Origin: Planctomycetota bacterium | GTDB taxonomy: Bacteria > Planctomycetota > Phycisphaerae > Phycisphaerales > UBA1924 | Direction of reading: 5' to 3' | DNA length: 25,640 bases | Assembly: GCA_023432465.1 (NCBI GenBank) | Contig: JAEYUO010000012.1 | Span: 1 to 25,640, forward strand | In this document: piece by piece, positions 24,701 through 25,640 of the stretch | How positions within the stretch are numbered: position 1 is the first letter of the stretch | How the letters are laid out: each line of letters starts with the position of its first letter | Made by a program: the position numbers and the translations under genes | The notes under the pieces: generated by a model | What the model was told of the DNA's origin: nothing | The model's database searches: none | What the model saw: the letters and a program-made list of their open reading frames with translations, nothing else

Positions 24701-25526
24701 GTTCATGTCGGCGCTGGGCCGCAGCGCAACCGCCACCGCGGTGATCGCGGCCACCATCGCCAGCTACCTGCCCTTCCCCTTCGTGGGCAATCTCGGCGAA
24801 CTCGCGCTCTACGCACTCGGCGAGACCTCCGAGACGGACCTGGCGATGGCCATGGCGCTGGGCCTGGTCCCCGGCGGCAAGCTCGCGGCCAAGTTCAGCG
24901 GGCTCGGCTCGTTCATCGGCAAGATCGGGTCTTCGGCGTGGAGCACAGCGACCTCATATGCGCGGAAGCTCACGAGCCGATTCTCTCGGGGTGGTCTGGC
25001 ACATCGGGCGCAGGCGGCCGTGAAGGCGTGCGTCCGACACTGTTTTGAGGCGGCGACCGAGGTCTGGACCGCGCGGGGGCTGGTCCCGATTGAGGAGATT
25101 CGAGAAGGTGATCTTGTCATCGCCACGGACGAAACGAACGGCGAGCTCACGCTTCGACCTGTCACGAGGACGTTTACGCGTTATGGCGCTCCAATCGTCG
25201 CCGTGACCATTCTGCTAGGAGGCCTTCACTCAGAGACGTTCGCCACAACTGAAGAGCATCCGTTCTACGTAGAAGGCCGGGGCTGGGTCCAGTCGCTGAA
25301 CTTGCAGTCTGGAGACGTGGTCCGAACACTGGGAACGGGGGCGGCGACTGGGACCGGGCCGGTGGCCGAGATCGGAGCTGTGGAGTTCACCAGCCGGCTC
25401 GCGACGGTATACAACTTCGAGGTCGAGGGCCTGCATAACTACAGGGTCGGCGCCAGCGGCGTTCTCTCGCACAATGGCTCGCCGTGTGATTGGCATCACG
25501 CGTGGCCGAAGTTTCTAGTGTCGTGA
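18540..25526 (+). CDS. Giant RHS/YD-repeat protein with HINT domain, toxin tip truncated
   Basis: The body is 2,328 codons from an in-frame GTG at 18540, but the natural start is probably 18427 in another frame. Residues about 1-800 form a low-repeat N-terminal region rich in aromatic and acidic residues. From about 1090 YD repeats appear (YDRAGNQTEV, YRYDDQGRL, RYDKLQRL, YQYDAWNRLIQ, YSYDGLGRLIR). The RHS-associated core (about 1890-2035) includes VYFNHNRWAYWPLQDAGGDIV, RFMQPDPNA and NLYEYLGSSP..SDPLGL. In such proteins the repeats form a shell enclosing a C-terminal toxin. A hydrophobic stretch (about 2060-2090) precedes the HINT autoprotease (2168-2312). Only 14 native residues remain after HINT before the protein ends in a stop supplied by a probable IS630-type insertion. 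The GC-rich codon use matches the neighbours. It is divergent from the type II secretion operon, and with a Sec signal it may be a substrate of it (inference). Confidence 0.9.
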   Translation: MRPESDSPSRRLPAGITAIREGVLGFTNVVGADHLATWTNPDSPNGEGLGDGHGSAGDALKRFASLRIDTPDLPNGWPESASPSRTTILGQNSSGVSYLSPDVPAAHLESDRHSASIASMAVDTPGGRRFYRIHRLVSRPDPAADPPSTTFPPHGHGGERVAMRTVYFHPYMWQGYYRGPHDDRSHSEIGSADLSKARWIAIIDEFANVEDWEDYNNTYDQPNGVQGLMSRRVVEMNPAGYVLRDRLWQFTEEGPIVTGGGLGEQHVYATVEQYFNGSMHQLPPAQPEPASNPNSNDHPRLPVEDDLASLRNELLLVEHRSVGWSAGELESTTPGQSPGLLSFYDYTMLDGEDGNPEPNTNLPWSQRLKLVSEGIRRGNDSGATPKLYKRQMFYGVPYAQTVQDVQVEFLTPRTLPLASPPALESAAASQDFDYKATYTITEKRDPQDSTVPPMQWPVSGRMVVGPPRQVRPGSDWYYPVEREFYDDLGNPKWSATGLLRDPYQPQDPAGEHNSIILTHFYRDETGQARYTIADASTGPVSVPDGEWSVDGLPPYAVPEFPADSNNRVWARVPDESGLNYVTAFGYDSYGLSDTYFPNGRRWARRTVRIQDPLHDPSQGVAPFIARVYTFNNLQRTDENDPYYTQTLSPGEIKDYARPEPTGSPRRTLRVIYPEVFQIFAGGVSHDVPHEELWRIQLGIDSNGRIARADLLEASPSGQMLSVGTRLTNDLGEVLREEEIDGTITRTTRSPLGHALRRYVGTDDADFESAGGVGNMVLLDRTEYGTGLHDAWLPTITRQYTRQPEWAGEPFGSLQQADLDGIATVTRYDWRMRPVRVESYVQGDPGQLTPAQTTSTTLTILDHIDRPVLVVSYGAGGPGVDELPPALEPTKLIDDAALPSPRDYFGLSWRPVSVVSMRYGPDGSLIERRTYDVAWTPTSSGGEVPYQTEITHYAQGGAEVFAQRPGQPVTLKELDGVGRVVSVRSVVPDAGSWSYELSRTDYVHDADGNVVESIRWERIVNDTAAALSPANAVRSRTLSWFDVEKRLIATADLGTEQPDNVFIAGTSSFQRPNEPPASTDPTLVPGMPAYAQIWKYVYDRAGNQTEVIDPAGSVTKSVFSSTGRLTRKIENFDNGGSQERATDYEYQYGRLIAMRTDRTPHDPSDGKQRTLVVYGASIVDDGFNIVSQNNGLIGELRMPNENGGIESPPHTLSLRYNFAGQVAERIDARGCALRYRYDDQGRLSSVQVGHYITAQQYKNGYPPGMTPVTGVPADRVAYVEHTYHPRGHLELITNRAQAAANQPAHAGAIISQNRFDRDDQGNLIADWQSHGVAVNPSTSPRTEYEWEYTPAALDPQALLPDAGRTLLTKVLYPAHPGVTPRREISLDYRTSGSADFVLPSIAAMSSNVAPLAIADFEHIGLGRRARTELAGGMIVQNLVTADQGNAVGLAGLDALGRLKDLHYQNSASPAATLFRGRYFHDHPGNRSGVMITQAPVGGQSRDNTHSQVNRYDKLQRLIATDVGAMQVDTQTQLPIINPTTKSPQIEQASLVRADAWQLDLLGNWVGGAAAGITGPPGGWGTDGAPTPPSWVPLDPSDSPGRVAFGQLDAGIPGITPDAPGEYKQWTHTVNEQNETRLVDFAEGGEPPTSATSQEQWVRRDASGNVIYDGTYYYQYDAWNRLIQINLGIKTTTAPGTPAPGEPEPLPGELSFTVKPGLLVKHYSYDGLGRLIRTQSPWPDVQEGAVTKQVRSERFFYDGIRRIQELVTDPVLNKTAAMTTGDPGLIELAEAEGEILGENEEALEGEFVFDGDTTSLKLEDGQSAAQGGGTGGGGGGSYVLLTYLAREYIWGPGDSHAGVDELLVYFNHNRWAYWPLQDAGGDIVSVCDMGGTNPAGGNAARVCGQWRYDAYGAATASEHLAAFPQLHCGHKALFFDRLDIGVDPGAQGIEPPRLIPFAHLLVHMRNRAYSPQMGRFMQPDPNATAMTLIEAASYHGRGMDAMVAAFDMQGMYGDGMNLYEYLGSSPWGRSDPLGLSWDPFSMVDDFQAEHAASTAAFMSALGRSATATAVIAATIASYLPFPFVGNLGELALYALGETSETDLAMAMALGLVPGGKLAAKFSGLGSFIGKIGSSAWSTATSYARKLTSRFSRGGLAHRAQAAVKACVRHCFEAATEVWTARGLVPIEEIREGDLVIATDETNGELTLRPVTRTFTRYGAPIVAVTILLGGLHSETFATTEEHPFYVEGRGWVQSLNLQSGDVVRTLGTGAATGTGPVAEIGAVEFTSRLATVYNFEVEGLHNYRVGASGVLSHNGSPCDWHHAWPKFLVS
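25041..25475 (+). other. HINT (intein-like) autoprocessing domain in the RHS protein
   Basis: This codes for residues 2168-2312. It starts with the nucleophile Cys2168 in CFEAATEVWTARGLVPIEEI followed by REGDLVIA, the usual first block. It has the B-block TTEEHPFYVEGRGWV with the conserved His, and ends in YNFEVEGLHNYRVGASGVLSHN with the terminal His-Asn pair (2311-2312). All catalytic positions of pretoxin HINT domains are present, so self-cleavage before the toxin should be possible. Its presence indicates that what followed was a releasable toxin. Confidence 0.85.
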
Positions 25527-25566
25527 ACTGAAAGAGGGCGCAACCGCGTTGGGCGGGGGCGCGTAT

Positions 25567-25590
25567 CGACTCCGGGGTACTCTGGAGTCG
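25567..25590 (+). promoter_or_regulatory. Hairpin masking the transposase ribosome binding site
   Basis: CGACTCC (25567-25573) pairs with GGAGTCG (25584-25590). Three further G-U/G-C pairs extend the stem to a GTAC tetraloop. The GGAG at 25584-25587 is the ribosome binding site of the gene starting at 25595 and is fully paired. Confidence 0.5.
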
Positions 25591-25594
25591 AACG

Positions 25595-25640
25595 ATGAGC
25601 ACGCGTGCACCTTTGAACCTGACCGATGTGGAGCGCGAAG
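25595..25640 (+). CDS. Probable IS630-family transposase, first 15 codons
   Basis: An ATG at 25595 has GGAG 7 bases upstream and opens a frame that runs off the window end. It encodes MSTRAPLNLTDVERE. The pattern of a basic start followed by P-L-x-L-T-x-x-E-R is typical of IS630 (Tc1/mariner-like DDE) transposases, whose N-terminal helix-turn-helix domain commonly begins this way. Fifteen residues are too few for certainty. The support comes from its position 78 bases inside a break in the RHS gene at a TA dinucleotide. Confidence 0.5.
   Translation, partial: MSTRAPLNLTDVERE

Larger units (their letters stand above)
25516..25640 (+). mobile_element. Probable IS630-family insertion sequence, left end (partial)
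   Basis: The RHS reading frame is broken at CTAG (25515-25518) after WHHAWPKFL. IS630-family elements target TA, often within CTAG, and duplicate it. The sequence from TA onward, TAGTGTCGTGAACTGAAAG, has the look of an IS630 terminal repeat as I remember them. A reading frame starting at 25595 encodes an IS630-transposase-like N terminus. The right end and target duplication are beyond the window, so the identification is an inference from three agreeing signs. Confidence 0.55.

Overview
The window is a high-GC bacterial chromosome segment. Its gene content and the style of its proteins suggest a member of the Planctomycetota, probably class Phycisphaerae. The pointers are very strong G/C preference at third codon positions, a compact divergent type II secretion operon, an OPT-family transporter paired with a small membrane protein, and a large secreted YD-repeat protein. 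The lineage is inferred from general resemblance; no search was run.

Layout. 1-1084: the 3' end of a 23S rRNA gene, a spacer, a complete 5S rRNA gene and its terminator. 1155-2443: two forward genes, an unrecognised protein and a DinB-superfamily protein. 2470-8382 is all on the minus strand: a trypsin-like lipoprotein, lexA with an apparently frame-disrupted partner gene in front of it, a two-TM coiled-coil protein, and an OPT-family transporter with a very large inserted loop. 8636-9943: dprA (minus). 10180-10950: an AlkD-type DNA alkylation repair protein (plus) with a lysine/alanine tail, divergent from dprA. dprA, lexA and the AlkD-like gene give the middle of the window a DNA-maintenance flavour, but they are separate transcription units.

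10976-18074: a six-gene minus-strand operon, gspD-gspE-gspC-like-gspL-like-gspM-like-TPR lipoprotein. All five junctions are 4-base start/stop overlaps, so translation is probably coupled throughout. It supplies the outer-membrane secretin, the motor ATPase and inner-membrane assembly proteins. The platform protein (GspF) and the pseudopilins are not in the window.

18075-25526: divergent from the secretion operon is a roughly 2,370-residue secreted RHS/YD-repeat protein with a C-terminal HINT (intein-like) autoprocessing domain, the architecture of a polymorphic toxin. The shared intergenic region carries two tandem 19-base palindromic elements 30 bases apart, good candidates for a common operator. 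The gene looks damaged at both ends. The signal peptide is one reading frame away from the body, and a one-base loss in a C4 run would explain this. The toxin tip stops 14 codons after the HINT domain at a CTAG, where a probable IS630-family element begins. That element has a possible start-site-masking hairpin and the first 15 codons of a transposase before the window ends. The most interesting system here is this secretion operon / RHS-HINT protein pair and its apparent inactivation.
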